Shown here piece by piece: positions 1 through 11,140 of a stretch of DNA of 64,000 nt. Under the pieces are notes generated by a model that did not search any database, was not told the DNA's origin, and saw only the letters and a program-made list of their open reading frames with translations. The DNA comes from Chrysopilus asiliformis (Eukaryota; Arthropoda; Insecta; Diptera; Rhagionidae), in the NCBI GenBank assembly GCA_964034945.1, contig OZ035960.1:103284733-103348732 (forward strand). Reading direction: 5' to 3'. The translations under genes were made by a program, and so were the position numbers. Each line of letters begins with the position of its first letter. The first letter of the stretch is position 1.

Positions 1-38
1 AGGGTTAAGAATATCAAAATTTAGTTATCTGACTAATA

Positions 39-227
39 TTAGATGGGTCCACCCCTAGCCCTTATTACAGCAGCAAGTCTTTTCGGCATTGTCGCTACAA
101 GCCTATTTTCGTGTCGTCACTTATAAAATTCCATTCCTCCTGAATAGCCCTTTTCAGGGTATCTTCTGATGTTATTTTTGTGTTTCCGGATATTTTTCTT
201 CAAAATACTCCACAAATGCTCTATCAA
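39..227 (-). pseudogene. Tc1/mariner transposase C-terminal fossil
   Basis: Read on the minus strand this stretch gives pieces of a Tc1-family transposase C-terminus in three consecutive frames. From 227 downward it reads IEHLWSILKKNIRKHKNNI, then TSEDTLKRAIQEEWNFISDD, then LVATMPKRLAAVIRARGGPI followed by a stop at 39-41. Tc1 transposases carry the DLNPIENLW motif and a final block with a MPxRLxAVIxARGG pattern, which these pieces match. At least two frameshifts break the frame, so it cannot be functional. The catalytic core is absent. The sequence on the far side (about 260-290) resembles a Tc1 terminal region, so the copy is internally deleted or rearranged. Confidence 0.75.
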
Positions 228-409
228 AATCTATGATTTATTTGTAAAAAATGGGGGTGCCTAACACTTTTGAACATGGCTGTATATCTTTGCAATAAGT
301 ATTTCACTGTGTGCTCCACTGTTCAAAAGAAATTTGAACTCATAGAATTTTTAATAATTAAAATACTGGTTTAAATTTCTTTGGGTCATGAAATGACCCG
401 AACATAATA

Positions 410-1215
410 GAAGGGTTAAAAGAAATCCATTTGTATAGGCGAAGGGGAAAAAAGTGGTCCAAATGGATCTTTATGTATGGAACGGTTATGCAAAATCATA
501 TTCTAAACATATTTTACCTTTAAAAATTTTTCAAAACGACTCACCGTTTTCGAGAAAATAGAAAAAAGTGTTCAATTTGTATGGAGGAGGAGGGAAGGAG
601 TAGTCCAACTGGATTTTAATGTATAGATAAGTTATGTAAGATCATATTCTAAGCACTTTTCATACTTATAAATTTTTCGATACGATGCACAATTTTCGAG
701 AAACCTGGCAAAAAGTATATCATTTGTATGACAAAGGGGAGAAGCATTGGTCCGATTGGATTTTAATGTATGGACGAGTTATGTCAAATGGTATTCTAAA
801 TACATTTTACCTTTACTAAATTTTCGATATGACTCACCGTTTTCGAGAAAATTTCGTTTGTTTGGGGGAGCGGGAAAGAAATGGTCCAATATTGCCCGTT
901 CAAGAGCTTAGCCTCGCCATTTACTCGCTATTTACGAGAAACGTAGCTATATGAAACTTCAAATTTTTATGTCAAATCTTTCGAAAGTTATGGTATTCAC
1001 GGGCAGACAGACGGACAGACAGACAGACGGACAGATAGACGGACAGACAGACGGACAGACAGACGGACAGACAGGCAGACGAACAGACAGACAGACAGAC
1101 GGACAGACGGGGAGACAGAAAGACGGACATGCGGAAATCAAAATCTTTTGTCAGTTCATTTTTGTGTTCGACGATAAGTTCGATGTGTTACAAACGGTAT
1201 ACTAAATTTAATAAA
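410..1215 (+). repeat. Dispersed repeat family X, copy 1 (145-bp tandem monomers plus GACA array)
   Basis: Three successive units of about 145 bp each run from a block like CCATTTGTATAGG through GGTCC..TGGATTTTAATGTATGG to CACCGTTTTCGAGAAAAT. A different terminal unit follows, ending in CTTTCGAAAGTTATGGT, a GACA/GACG microsatellite (about 1006-1130) and a tail ending ATGTGTTACAAACGGTAT. The same order recurs at 15360-15870, 15880-16825, 33040-33645 and, inverted, 52865-53330. Short open frames here are only the microsatellite read in several frames. There is no coding capacity. The transposition class is unknown. Confidence 0.8.
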
Positions 1216-1766
1216 ATTAATTAAAATAAGCAATATTTAGCACGAAAGGGGTAAGTAAAAAATTAAAACTGTGCAGAACAAGCTTTTACAAAAAGTTAAA
1301 GCCCGTCTGAGAAAATCATAAAAATTGGGCCCTCCTTACGATTTCAGTTTTTGAACCAATTTTAATACCATTCTTATATGTAAAGAAACATCAATAGACT
1401 CTATACTTTCTTACCTATGTATATAAAATCCTTTCCAAAAGCTTTCTTCATGTTTATAAGATGTTTTCATTTGTTGCTGTTAGACTTTTACTTTCTCAAT
1501 ATCATCCGGAAATAAATCACTTTTAAGTATTTTTACTCAACTAACACAGTTTCACATAAATAAATTTTTGCTTTAATTTTTTGATTTTTATTACATTTTA
1601 AAAAGAAAATTTATATTTAGCACTTAAACACAATTTTATAATTTCTTTATTTAAATATTAATCAATCACACTTTTAGTAAAAAAATTAAAAACGTTTTTC
1701 ATATTTAAAAAATCATTGTTCATCACTGCAAAATTTTAAATATCAATTTATAAATCCTAAGACAAT

Positions 1767-2013
1767 TGAGGCGTTAAAAGCTAGAATGGACCAACCCACA
1801 TAATCGAGTTTTTGAAGCTTTTCCACTCTGTACTATTATTGACTGAAAATTTTTAGAAAAAGAAAATCTGTGGACTTTATTACTCAATTTTGAAACGTTT
1901 TTTGGTGCATCCAAACATTTTTATCTAAAAACTCACTCGCAATAGTGATTCAAACACAAAAAAAATCACGATTTCGACATGTGGGTTGATCCACTCTAGC
2001 TTTTAACGTCTCA
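1767..2013. mobile_element. MITE, TGAGGCGTTAAAAGC family, copy 1
   Basis: A 247-bp element with inverted ends: TGAGGCGTTAAAAGCTAGA at 1767 and TCTAGCTTTTAACGTCTCA ending at 2013. Other copies lie at 12906-13126 and 62809-63046, with the same interior (constant blocks CTCGCAATAGTGATTCAAAC and GTACTATTATTGACTG). No open frame. In the other copies the ends abut TA, suggesting a TA target duplication and mobilisation by a Tc1/mariner-type transposase (inference). Confidence 0.8.
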
Positions 2014-2203
2014 ATTCTGCATCCAAATAATGATATTGAGCCAACAATACGAAAGGCATGTTTTTTTATTGTCCGGTAATTAGGTTAAGAAAGAAGAATA
2101 CACTCTATTAAATTTTTGAAAGCATTTAGAAACCTTTTTAGTTAAAAAATGCCTGTCCTCATTGAAAAATTTACTCCAATAGTGAAACCCGAGGCATAAC
2201 TTT

Positions 2204-2744
2204 AAAGCCTAAACCACAATTACGCGTGCGTACGGCATTATTTTGTTCTGGCATCTAGTAGTTGTCACCGCGTCTAAAAGTAGAGACTGAGCCTACTCAA
2301 CGCGGCACGGACGCGGCAACGCGTCTCAGCAACGCGCAATTATACACTCAGAAAAATTGAGGCTAACTCGACGACCTACATAGGGCGTAATTGGCCTCGG
2401 GCAGGCGCGCGTTCGCCTGCATGTGGGCAAGTAAAACTGAGTTGACCTGTGGTCGGAGAAATTCTGAAACTAAGCCACCAGCAGGTGAAGTAGGGCATTG
2501 GGAGCTGCACGAGTTGACCTTAGATAGGTTAACTCTGACCGCTAGCTGGCTTACAGACACCTCTGTAAGGTCAGAGTTAACCTGACAGAGAGGTGTCTGT
2601 AAGCCAGCTAGCGGTCAGAGTTAACCTGACAAAAAGTTGACCTGGACATTTTTCTGAGTGTACATTTACTCATATAAATGCATAGTTTTTACTTTCACCG
2701 CGTGGGTGCCGCACGCACGCACGCGTAATTGTGGTTTAGGCTTA
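2204..2744. mobile_element. Foldback element with AAGCCTAAACCAC ends, interrupted by a second element
   Basis: Outer inverted arms read AAGCCTAAACCACAATTACG near 2205 and CGTAATTGTGGTTTAGGCTT ending near 2743, continuing with GC-rich CGTGCG repeats. The interior is occupied by a separate element at 2343-2662, so this is a nested insertion. No protein is encoded. Confidence 0.7.
2343..2662. mobile_element. MITE with TACACTCAGAAAAAT inverted ends and internal 39-bp palindrome arms
   Basis: The ends TACACTCAGAAAAAT and ATTTTTCTGAGTGTA are exact inverted repeats, with TA at both outer edges. Inside, about 2527-2565 and 2589-2627 are inverted copies of each other, running from AGGTTAACTCTGACCG to ACAGACACCTCT, and would form a strong hairpin. 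The two overlapping short open frames (2363-2585) are artefacts of this palindrome. It lies inside the foldback element at 2204-2744. Confidence 0.75.
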
Positions 2745-2794
2745 AGTTTTGGCTCTAGAAATTTTTTGTGAGTTCCTTGAAAATTTAAATCCCA

Positions 2795-3455
2795 TGATTT
2801 TTGAGCTAGTTGTGATCAACACAAAACTTTCCTCTGCAATATTTAGTTTTGGAAAAACGTGTAAATAAAATTATTTTTTCAAAAATCTCGATAACCAATG
2901 CATGTAATTGTATTTCCTATAAATTTAGTTATTTATATGCATTTTTTCATAAAAGTGCATAATTTTCGAGAGATTTTCAAAAATTCTAATGTTTTTTAAA
3001 TATCTTAAGAACCGTAAAACCGTTATAGCAAAAAATATAGAAAATTTTATGTGTTTTAAATTGTACTATACTAATTTTTTCCTAAAAGCGCATAGACCTC
3101 GAAATTTTTTCAAAAAACGGTATTTTTTCAAAAAAAAAAAATGTGTAGGAGGTACCCGTTATAGCTACCGTTACTTTTCCAAAAGTCGATAGAAAGCTGC
3201 GATTTTTTTAAAACTTTTTTTTACAAAAAAATTCAAGTCGCTAGGTCAACACGTTATTTAAGATAAGTCCAACTGACAGACCGAAAGACTGGCAGACATA
3301 GTGACAGACCGACAGACAGATGCACGGCCATCCTCATAATTTTGACTGAAAGGTTTTCGTACTGATCAGAAAGTTTCTATCTGCAAACGTTCTCGAGTCT
3401 GTTTCCGTCATGAATACAAGACTTTCCCTCTATAAACGAGGAAAGCAAGATTTTT
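2795..3455 (+). repeat. Dispersed repeat family B, copy 1 (GATCAACACAAAACTTTC start, GACA module)
   Basis: Starts with TTGTGATCAACACAAAACTTTC and continues through blocks such as TCTTAAGAACCGTAAAACCG, AAAGCGCATAGA and GTTATAGCTACCGTTACTTT. A degenerate GACA run (3280-3325) follows, then a tail CATCCTCATAATTTTGAC...GTACTGATCAGAAAG and CTATAAACGAGGAAAGCAAG. Matching copies or parts are at 8815-9060, 39030-39500 and 63325-63760. Non-coding. Confidence 0.75.
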
Positions 3456-5373
3456 AAACAAACAATCTATCGCGAGATTACGTTTCAATCTTTTTTCGGT
3501 GTGGAACTTCTGAACTCAAGAAGATAAAAATTTAGCCCAAAAATTTTTACCGTGTACGACTTTCTCGACGAAAGGGTTATATTGATGTCCGCTTTCTAAC
3601 CGCACAACTCCGAATACATAAATAGGTCAAATTTTTTAATCCTATTAAAACAGGGAAATATTTTTTTAAAATATACGTTGACTTATAGAAAAAATGCACT
3701 TTTATGGTTTCCATTCTTTAACAAAAAAAACAAACAATTGTTTATCATGATGTTTGTAGAGCAACTCTCAAGTTTGGTTATAATTTCACACATGAGAACT
3801 TTGCACAATAACTTTGAGTATCTATATATTAAAATTACATATAAAATACGTTAATATAAAGCGAGTAAAACTTTGAATTGAAAACTGCATTCTAGGAATG
3901 TTCGTATTATGATCAGAGCACAATTGAAAATTTTATGTGGAGATACATAATAAACGTTTGTTTCCCCTTTGTTTTTTTTTTTTTGTAATTTTACGCATTA
4001 ATAGTCACCACTGCAAAACATCGATAAATCGAAAAAATACCAAATGCACTCTATAAAAAAATTAACGTAATTACTCGTTACTACAGACTTTTAATATTTA
4101 GAATACTAATAGAATACTAATACGAAATTTATGTTTATTCTCAAAAACGGTCGCAAAACTTGTAACAATACTCGAATGTGATGAATGAGTTTGAATTAAA
4201 TTTCATGAGTTATTTTTTCCCAGTACAGAACCATACCGTCTTGTTATGTTGTTGCGGGTTGACTGGTTTCCATGGACATTTACATAGCAAAGTAGTAGTT
4301 AGGGACCGGCGATTGATTTTTACATAACATGTGCATATATGAACAAAAATATGTACAAATATAAATACACAAGCACTGCAACAGAAATGTGATATTAAAA
4401 AAAAAGTTGGTAAGAAGTTATTAACAGGGTTAAAAGTACAAGAACGCTTAAAACAATGAAAAGGTATGCAAAGAAACGGAAGAACTACTCGTTAGGCCTT
4501 GTCATATGATAAACCCTTAATTTGTTCCGTAATTAAAGTTTAGCGTGGCATTTGGGTGTTACTTATTTGTTAATCATGTTATTTCATCAAGCAAATGAAC
4601 TCGTACTATTTAAGGAAGAGACAAAAGTATTCTAAGAATTTAATAATTTATTCACTAAAAATTTTTCCCTAGAACTTCTGAGTCAGAAATAAATTATTTC
4701 CCATAGCTTCTTAAATTTTCCTTATGGATTTCTTCGCAACTTCTCACAAATATTGCCTAACAATTAATGTGAATCAAATGGTTTCATGCCATTTTGATTT
4801 CAAACAAGTTAAGAATTTCTCTTTTATTTGATTACGTTGTGTTTTCCCTTCCTTGTAATTTTCTGAGGGCATAAAACAGAAATCAAAATTTTTCCCATGA
4901 AAATTTATATGAAAATTGAAATCACAATTTTCTGCATAAAAATTTCTATGAAAACTGAAATTAAAAATTTCTCCAAGAAAAGTGTGGGTTTCTGGTTCTG
5001 TTTCTGTTTCAAAAATGCTAAACACTGTAAAAATAATCTCATTTTGATACTAAAACGAAATCAGAAATCCTCACTTTTCACGGGAAAACTTTTTCGTTTC
5101 ATTTTTCATAGAACGCGAATCTATGTACATAGAACGAAATTACGTTCATAAAAATTAGAACAACGTTCATAGAAATGAATGCATAGTATTTATGAACAAT
5201 TTCATTAATACTATGAAATGTTTCATAAACCAATTTGATATTCTATGAAACCGTTCATGAATACTGAGAACGTACATTCAGAAATATCAAATTAAGATAT
5301 TACCACGCCAATTTTTATCGCCATTATCAAGAAGTGGTCTAATTACCAGCTGCAAGCACCTACAAAATCATAG
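3456..5373. other. AT-rich non-coding stretch
   Basis: No gene was seen on either strand. Open frames are short and have no recognisable protein features. Around 4860-4990 and 5100-5280 there are loosely repetitive blocks (variants of AAAATTTCTATGAAAA and TTCATAGAA...GAACG) that look like decayed satellite-like sequence. Confidence 0.5.
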
Positions 5374-5476
5374 GGGTATTCACTTTACCTCGCAAAACCT
5401 TTGCAAGCATTGCAAACGTCGTAATTTGGGCCAAAAACTTAGTTTGCGACGGTTTTGCGAGGTGAAGTGAATACCC
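5374..5476. mobile_element. Small MITE, GGGTATTCA family
   Basis: A 103-bp hairpin: GGGTATTCACTTTACCTCGC at the left, GCGAGGTGAAGTGAATACCC at the right. Related elements sharing the GGGTATTCA end are at 20861-21265 and 37959-38109. A fragment of the same end occurs near 29484. Confidence 0.75.
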
Positions 5477-5776
5477 ATAATATGGTGGCATCATTTTGTT
5501 AATTGCATGATGCCAGTTTTGAAAATCTAATTAAAAACGATTGCACAACTATTTCATGACGGATTTAAGAAAATCAGTTTCATGACGGATTTAAGAAATT
5601 CAGTTTTGGAAATGTGTCGATGATGACATTGGTTTTCTATGAACGGTTGTTCATAAATACTATGAATAAATTCATTGGTTGGAAACTTTAAACTTTTTCT
5701 TTAGTATTTATAAACAAATTCATAATTATTGTGCCCTTTTTTCGTTCAATATCAGCTGCTTTTTGAACTAGCATTA

Positions 5777-6160
5777 AGGTGCCGCTCCACATGAGAGTAA
5801 ATACGCGAGTAATTCTCAAAAACTCTCGAGAGTTACTCGCAGGAGGTTTCCATTTGAGAGTTAATTTCAGTGATTTTTCTCTTTTCAATGCCAAAATCTT
5901 GATTTTTTTGACATCTTGCTTTGGCGAGTTCTCGAGAGCGAGTCGCAAAATTCAAACGCCGTTCGTATCTGGCGAGTTACTCTCCGGGAGTTCAGTGGAG
6001 GTTTGTCGGCTAAAGAGTAGAATCACTTTTGACAGCTTGCACAAACTAGCTCGCGAGTATTTGCGAGTTTTTGCGAGCGACTCTCAGAGACGTGTCCATT
6101 TGCGAGGAGCTGCTATCGAGAGGTCCTCGCCGGCATTTACTCTCATGTGGAGCGGCACCT
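5777..6160. mobile_element. MITE, AGGTGCCGCTCC family, copy 1
   Basis: A 384-bp element with inverted ends AGGTGCCGCTCCACATGAGA / TCTCATGTGGAGCGGCACCT, flanked on both sides by TA (5775-5776 and 6161-6162), consistent with a TA target duplication. The interior is rich in GCGAGT/ACTCGC motifs. An open frame of 145 codons across it (5779-6216) has no protein-like features and is judged fortuitous. A second copy, opposite in orientation, is at 29663-30024. Confidence 0.85.
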
Positions 6161-6369
6161 TAAAACACTTCCAACTATTACCATATAGTTGCGAGCTACT
6201 GACAACTAGCAACTAGTCTATTGTCAACGGGGCATAAGATTTTTCCAATGAAGATTTTAGGACCCTTTTTAAAAGCTTTTATTTAGCTTGCCTTCGTATT
6301 TGTTTGTCTGTCTGCCTGTCTGCCTGTCTGTCTGTCAGATTCAAATCTTGCAATCCAATTTTGACCCAC

Positions 6370-6680
6370 TTTCACTTGTGATTAGGATAACGTGATTAGG
6401 ATAACGTCATTCTTCTTTTCCTCAAATTTTCCGGAAAAAAAATCTCATCTGGTGGTTTTTGGGGTTGCTGAATCTGCATCTGGCATTAAAGATCCGTAAG
6501 GATAATGGAAGGTCCTGCAAGGATAATGTGATTATGCTTTTCCTCAAATTTTCCGCAAGAAAACTCATTTGGGGGTTTTTGTGGTCGCTGAATCCGATTC
6601 TGATATTAGGAAATCTGTAAGGATAACGGAAGGTCTTGCAAGGATAACGTGATAATCATACTAATCAAATACACAATGAC
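6370..6680 (+). repeat. Dispersed repeat family A, copy 1 (GGATAACGTGATTAT monomers)
   Basis: Tandem units of about 110 bp contain GGAAGGTCCTGCAAGGATAA, TTTCCTCAAATTTTCCG, CTCATTTGGGGGTTTTTG and GCTGAATCCGATTCTG. A common tail at its right end reads CTAATCAAATACACAATGAC. Other copies: 10845-11140 (inverted), 12656-12900, 22195-22440 (inverted), 26060-26425 and 51270-51520. Non-coding. Confidence 0.8.
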
Positions 6681-7004
6681 TAAAAAGGATAAAAATAAAA
6701 AATTCCAAAAAAAAAATCAAAAAAGCTTTTATTTAAAAAAAAAAATGTAGTAAAAAAAAAAAGAAAAACCCCCAAAAAATAATTATGTACCCAATTAAAT
6801 GTCAAAACTCTCTAGAAGTAAGCCAGCATTTTAGAAATTATTGGCCAGTGGAAGGTAATAAAAAAAATACAAAAAGATATGGCTTTTTGAAGTAGGTTGT
6901 GGGCATATAGACCCGAAAGGACAAACAGGTTAAGGAAACTTTGCACATTTGTAGAACTATGAAAAATATTCAACATGTATTTTTATATTTGCGCAGTAAC
7001 TCGG

Positions 7005-7095
7005 TTTTCCCTTTTCCGTTCCCTTTTCCGTTCCCTTTCCGTTCTCTTTCCGTTCCATTTCCGTTCCCTTTCCGTTCCCTTTCCCTTTTTGCCTC
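7005..7095 (+). repeat. Pyrimidine-strand simple repeat (CTTTCCGTTCC)n
   Basis: About eight imperfect copies of a TTTCCGTTCCC-type motif on the + strand, all pyrimidine except for regularly placed G. Open frames over it (6941-7171 in several frames) are low-complexity artefacts. Confidence 0.85.
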
Positions 7096-8814
7096 TTATG
7101 CAAAAAAGCCTTTTTGGCAATTACTCCAAAACCAATGGTTTGATTTGGATGAAACATTAATTGATAAATGAATAAATTATCAAATAATTAATGTAATAAT
7201 ATGTTATTTATAATTGAAACCATAAAAATATTATTCTTCAATCAGTAGCGCATACTCCCCGATACACCTTCCTGGTTTTATATCGGTGTATGACATCGAG
7301 ATTTCAATGTTATGTTTAAAAAAGAAATCATATTAACGATTATAGGGCGAATATCTAAGAAAATGCCACAATATGTGGGTGGGATAATTTCCATTCAATA
7401 AAATATAAATATCCAAATTAGTCTGTTTACTTGGTAAATAAATTTACTAAGCTTTTAAAAATAACACGCCAATTTTGTATCAAATTTTTCTAAGAATATT
7501 TTCTAAATCACTGTGAGCATAAAAATAAACACTAATAACTGTGAGCATAAAAATAAACACAGATCGCAAATATTGAATTGAATTAAAACATTTAATTATA
7601 TTAAAGATATTTGCCACGTAATTACTATATAAATGTCTTTAGAAAAACAGAAAATATAACTGCGGAGAAATTGTTGCGAAATTGCGAATATTCGAGAAAA
7701 TGTCATAGCCCTAAGCTTCATATATTATGCTAATTTAATATTGATTTTTGATTTGGTAATCGAATCGATTTAATGTTATACAAACATACAAATTCATCTG
7801 GAGGCGGCAAATAATATAATTATGAGCTAAATTTTAAATTATGTAATGAATTTCAAATCAATAATAATTAAATTCGTGATTTAAATTGCCAGTAAACTGT
7901 TGGTTATTCAGTTTGCTTCTATTACCACCTGTTCACACGGAAATTTTCCTAACGTTAAAAACAAAAAGAAAATCGATCCTTTGATTATTCATTTGAAAAT
8001 TACTTGACAGCTTTCTAATTTACACTTCATGTCATTCAATTGGAAATCTTTAATACAAGGAGAAATTTAATACTGTGAAATGTTTAAAAATTAAAGTTTC
8101 CAATCGAAATTTCAGTATTTTACCTCCAATTGGGGCACTTAAAATTAAATTGCCTTAATTTAAATACTAGAATCCATTGAAACTGATCAATATGCACCCT
8201 AAAATGTAGTTAAAAAAAAGTCCTTGCACTTTAGTTGCACTGAACCGTGACCAGTTAAATATTTATTTAGGGGAAAAAAATTCACTTCACCTGTCACCTG
8301 TTTTAATTATCTTTGCGATTCAAAAAAAAAACTGAGCAATGTCTACATATATGAACACCGCGCGAAATACAGGAAATGTATGATTTGTTTCGAACCGAAC
8401 TCGACAACATAAAGAGAAAAACTATGAGGAAATCTATCAACAACAGAGGAAAATTTCGAATCGAATATATTCCAGGTGAAACCATAAAATGCCAAATACA
8501 ATTTAAAATATGTGTTTCTTCTGTTCTTGTTTGCCTATTTATTTTGTTGCGCTTTAAAATTGATTTTAAAATTGATTGAAAAATTTTCATGAAAGAAGAG
8601 ATGAAGAGTGCCTAAAAAGAGGTTATTTAAACGTTCATTTAATAAAGTTGACCCTCATTTGAAAATTGAAAATTTAAAAATAAAAGCTTTTAAAAAAATA
8701 TACTTATTGTACCTTTTGGAAAAAATCTAAGTTGAAAACAGTTTGAATTTGGCAATGAATAATAGGAATGATATTCCAAACTGAATTTTTAATAATAATA
8801 ATAATAATTAAAAA
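7096..8814. other. AT-rich stretch without recognisable genes
   Basis: No host gene, RNA gene or well-formed transposon was seen. Small direct repeats occur (for example TAACTGTGAGCATAAAAATAAACAC twice around 7510-7560). Confidence 0.45.
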
Positions 8815-9060
8815 TATGAGTTGTGTTAAACACAAAACTTTCCTGGGCAATATTAAATTTCGGAAAAAATACGTAAAAAATAATATTTTTTTCAAATATC
8901 TCGAGAACCGTTTAAGATACGTAAAAACCGATAAAGGAAAAAATGCAGGAAACTTTATTTCCTTTAAATTTTGTTCTATTCATTTCCCCAAAAGCGCATA
9001 GATTTCGAAAGATTTTAAAAAACAACTGTGCTTTCATATACGATGCTTAGTGTTTTGTTG
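8815..9060 (+). repeat. Dispersed repeat family B, truncated copy
   Basis: Contains GTTAAACACAAAACTTTCCT, TATCTCGAGAACCGTTTAAG, ATACGTAAAAACCGATAAAG and AAAAGCGCATAGATTTCGAA, matching the 5' half of the family B copies at 2795 and 63325. The GACA module and tail are missing. Confidence 0.65.
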
Positions 9061-9119
9061 ATACCGGTATCGATAAACGGCGACAAAAACTCGATATACG
9101 ACGCTTATTTATAACTAGT

Positions 9120-9475
9120 TTGCATACCCGCCGTTGCCGGGTTAAGTTTTAGAATACGAAGAAAACCGGAAAGAACTTAAAAACTTTTTAATGGGTCTAT
9201 GTTGGGGATGAACATCTATGCCAAATTTCAGGCCAATCGGTTCAGTAGTTTCCCCGCGAAAGAGTAACACAGCGCAAAAACTAAATTTCGAGATCACTTT
9301 ACCCCCTCCCCGTACTCTCCCCACCTCTCGCGCTTCTTTTCTGTATGCCTATGTTGGAACCAGAACTACCACAGACACTCATGCCAAATTTCAAGTCAAT
9401 CGGTTCAGCCGTTTTTGCGTGAAAGAGGAAGACAGACACCAACTCATTTTTATATATTAGTATGATGATATGATG
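9120..9475 (+). repeat. Dispersed repeat with 'CAATCGGTTCAG..TTTCGCG' tandem module
   Basis: Two parallel units each contain ATGCCAAATTTCA(G/A)G(C/T)CAATCGGTTCAG, followed by a GCGAAAGAG or GCGTGAAAGAGGAAGACAGAC block. The right end is ACTCATTTTTATATATTAGTATGATGAT. Related tails occur at about 11160-11285 and 24425-24600. The form resembles non-autonomous repeats common in insect genomes (possibly Helitron-like), but no diagnostic end was identified. Confidence 0.5.
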
Positions 9476-10000
9476 ATAAATGTCTTTGAAATTTTTAGGC
9501 TTTGTACTTGACTATGACTAAAGTGACCATACATCCGAATGACCGAGACAGCTACGCCGCACAGTGGTTCGAGATCGTTTTCTATTGGTCAAAATTCAAT
9601 ATCTTTTGATCCATTGAAAGTTTTGAAATGCGGTTTTTTTTATTAAATAGAAGAGTTTTCAAGCTTTATTTATCATAAAGTTTCATCAAAACCGGATAAC
9701 TAGTTTCTGCGATATTGTCAAATAAAGCTCAACTTTTTATGTTCTGTTCATTCTTTAGTAGGAAAGTAGTTGTTTTGATTTGAATAATTTTGAAATATCA
9801 TAAAATATGACTTTTTGTTACTATTATTAAATTTTTGTGAAATTCTATAAGTAGTTAAACATAGTAAATTTATTGTGAAAGTAGATTTTATTAGTAACAC
9901 CAAATTAAATAACAATTTAACTAAAATTGGTTTATCATACAAATTTTATTAACATCGATCATTAATTAAATTTTGTCTAGGGGTAATTCTTGTATTTCAT

Positions 10001-10330
10001 CTATAATTTGAGAGGGGTTTGTATCATGTAATATAACTTTTTAGCTTCTTCATCTAATTCCAAATGTGGCGATTTCCATTGGTGTCTAATGCTCGAAACG
10101 AATAGGACTGATGTTACGAGCCATATGTTAAATAAGTCTTCATTTCCGCTATTCCTTGACATTTTCCCGGTGTTATGTTCTCTGAAATACCTGTAGTCTT
10201 TATTCCTTTTTTCTTGAGCTTCTTCTGATAGATCTCCAAGTGGTAGTAGAGTATTTCTGATGATGTCTTCGCCATGATATAATATTTTGTGGACTGTTTG
10301 TGGCATATTTCTCCATGGATAATTCTTGTT
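10001..10330 (-). pseudogene. Transib transposase C-terminal fragment (RAG1 core-related)
   Basis: The minus strand is open for about 105 codons down to the stop at 10001. It contains MPQTVHKILYHGEDIIRN, LGDLSEEAQEKRNKDYRYFR and NEDLFNIWLVTSVLFVSSIR. The spacing (HKxLxH, then SEE.xE.xNK.xRxFR, then EDxxxxWLxTS) parallels the end of the RAG1 core and of Transib transposases. There the acidic residue in the SE motif is the third catalytic residue (E962 in mouse RAG1, by my alignment). The frame upstream of about 10330 runs into a TA microsatellite and has no homology, and the two catalytic aspartates are absent. It is therefore a truncated, non-functional fragment inside the element at 9560-11809. 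Confidence 0.7.
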
Positions 10331-10505
10331 ATATATATTTATATATATATATATGTTTGGGGAAAACCCTCGATTTATTTGCAGAGATATGTGGACTTTA
10401 TAGTACATAAGTTATCCTTGTTACGGGTAATTAAAGATCAAATTTCCAGCACAATAATTATCAAATCAACATATTATCTGCACCTGTGTAGCACACCTAG
10501 ATGTC

Positions 10506-10640
10506 ATAAAACTGTCCGAATCTCGAGAATTAAAGTTTTTGATATTTCGGGAAATCCCGAATCCTGAGAATTAAAATTTTCATCATTTCGGGAAATCGCG
10601 AATCTCGAGATTGTGATATTCTCGGGAAATCCGCAACTCT
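10506..10640 (+). repeat. Short tandem repeat, about 50-bp unit (three copies)
   Basis: Three degenerate units of the form GAATCTCGAGAATTAAAGTT ... ATTTCGGGAAATC lie within the Transib-like element. No coding content. Confidence 0.6.
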
Positions 10641-10844
10641 ATATGTCTGTCATAACACTTTCAATGCAGGTCATAAAATTATAAAAATACAAAGATTGAC
10701 GTCTAAGAGCAGGTTTTAACCAGCCAGCATTTTATAACACTTCGAAATTGTATTAAATAAAATATATCACTACTTTGCTTCCCTGTTTAACGTTTTTTGT
10801 ATAAATTTTAGAAAACCAAAAAACCATAAATAACTTAAAAACTT

Positions 10845-11140
10845 TTGGGAAAAAACGTTATCCTTACAGGACCTTCCGTTTAGAATTTGAAAAATCTAAC
10901 ACCGGATTCGCGATCAGTGACCCCGGAAACCCCCTTATGCAGATTATTTCCGGGAAAAACAAGAAAAGGATATTTGCTTTATCCTTACAGGACCTTCCGT
11001 TTCGAATTTTGAAAATCTAATACCGGATTAGTGGTCAGCGACCCTGAAAATCGTCCAAAGCCAGTTTTTGTGAGGAAAAATGGGAAAAAGGATATTTATT
11101 ATCCTTACAGGACCTACCGTTTCGAATTTTAAAAATCTAA
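10845..11140 (-). repeat. Dispersed repeat family A, inverted copy
   Basis: Three units contain TTATCCTTACAGGACCTTCC on the + strand (reverse complement of the family A motif), with TTTGAAAATCTAATACCGGA blocks between them. It is inserted in the Transib-like element, downstream of a Helitron-like tail region (11150-11285). Confidence 0.7.

Noticed and set aside
5688..6216. Open frames of 86 and 145 codons
   Set aside because: They lie across a MITE with inverted ends and have no recognisable domain; the second MITE copy does not preserve the frame.
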